This document shows, piece by piece, positions 63,720 through 64,000 of a stretch of DNA of 64,000 nt (position 1 is the first letter of the stretch; each line of letters begins with the position of its first letter). The stretch comes from Neoceratodus forsteri (lineage: Eukaryota > Chordata > Ceratodontiformes > Ceratodontidae), in contig JADMNL010000028.1 of NCBI GenBank assembly GCA_016271365.2, forward strand, positions 98,859,501-98,923,500, read 5' to 3'. A program made the position numbers and the translations under genes. The notes under the pieces are model-generated. The model was not told where the DNA came from, did not search any database, and saw nothing but the letters and a program-made list of their open reading frames with translations.

Positions 63720-64000
63720 TGTAACCCCCCTGCAAATGGGGGTTCCCAAAAGTTTTCCATGAGCTTGCCTGAATGCTCCAAGTCTGGGCTGTGTTCAGCG
63801 ACTGAGCTGTTTAAATGTGGTTCCAAGTAAGTGCTATTTGAGCCTCCATGTACTGTCTCTTTAAGAGCTGTCTGCTTGCAGACTTAATTAGTTTGTATGG
63901 GGGGATTGTGTGTTCCAATGCCCAAATCCCACCCAGGCTGCTGTCAATTCGCTCCATTTCTGATGTTGCTACATGTGCAGAGGGAGCCTTGTTGAAAGAT
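63720..64000 (+). mobile_element. LTR-like element, second copy (5' end, runs off window)
   Basis: Starts TGTAACCCCCCTGCAAATGG and follows the element at 3,547 for its whole visible length, sharing GCCTCCATGTACTGTC, CTTTAAGAGCTG and GTGTGTTCC-type phrases, with GAGGGAGCC near the edge. Flanks differ from those at 3,547, so this is an independent insertion. Confidence 0.75.

Overview
The window looks like nuclear DNA of a non-mammalian vertebrate with a large, repeat-filled genome. The mix of CR1 and L2 LINEs, a GIY-YIG Penelope-like element, CORE-type tRNA SINEs, a BED-type hAT transposon and long satellite blocks fits a lungfish or amphibian-like sarcopterygian. That placement is inference from repeat content; the sequence does not name a species. 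No host protein-coding gene and no intact RNA gene was recognised. Almost everything that can be assigned is transposable-element or satellite DNA, and every coding region seen is a broken or mutated element gene.

Layout. 1-13,100: nested LINEs. A minus-strand CR1-type element shows an esterase ORF1 (327-1281) and the start of its ORF2. A plus-strand CR1 (about 2,990-8,250) is split by a 2.2 kb LTR-like insert (3,547-5,778). A minus-strand LINE endonuclease is split by a plus-strand L2 (8,574-11,301). Two CORE-type SINEs also lie here.

13,834-29,355: a strongly structured satellite region. A plus-oriented arm (13,834-17,105) and a minus-oriented arm (29,355-about 20,000) carry the same ordered modules: a conserved 28-bp motif M, a palindromic block P, a ~298-bp satellite, a segment S with a splice-donor-like site, a GC-rich block G and a block H. 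The arms surround a centre holding a TIR element with a large hairpin. CR1 pieces, one split again by an L2 (22,038-25,837), sit inside the arms. A third module copy with a 142-bp minisatellite lies at 42,453-46,150. This modular system is the most unusual part of the window.

30,005-31,270 is a CA-rich tandem repeat. 32,157-about 42,440 is one minus-strand Penelope-like element whose reverse transcriptase and GIY-YIG endonuclease can be pieced together only across six later LINE insertions; its 3' region holds a hammerhead-ribozyme-like core. 46,867-47,053 is a tRNA-Tyr-headed SINE with a CR1 tail. 47,055-50,291 holds a Myb/SANT-like relic and a 561-bp insertion with an 18-bp target duplication. 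50,677-57,334 is a complete-looking but inactivated hAT transposon with perfect 8-bp target duplications, a BED-type transposase and a nested hAT MITE. 57,546-64,000 holds diverged direct repeats, one SINE, LINE and TIR-element remnants, and at the right edge the start of a second copy of the LTR-like element from 3,547.

The elements do not form a pathway. They record layers of insertion: the satellite modules and the Penelope element are old hosts, the CR1, L2 and hAT copies are later arrivals, and MITE and SINE insertions are among the youngest.
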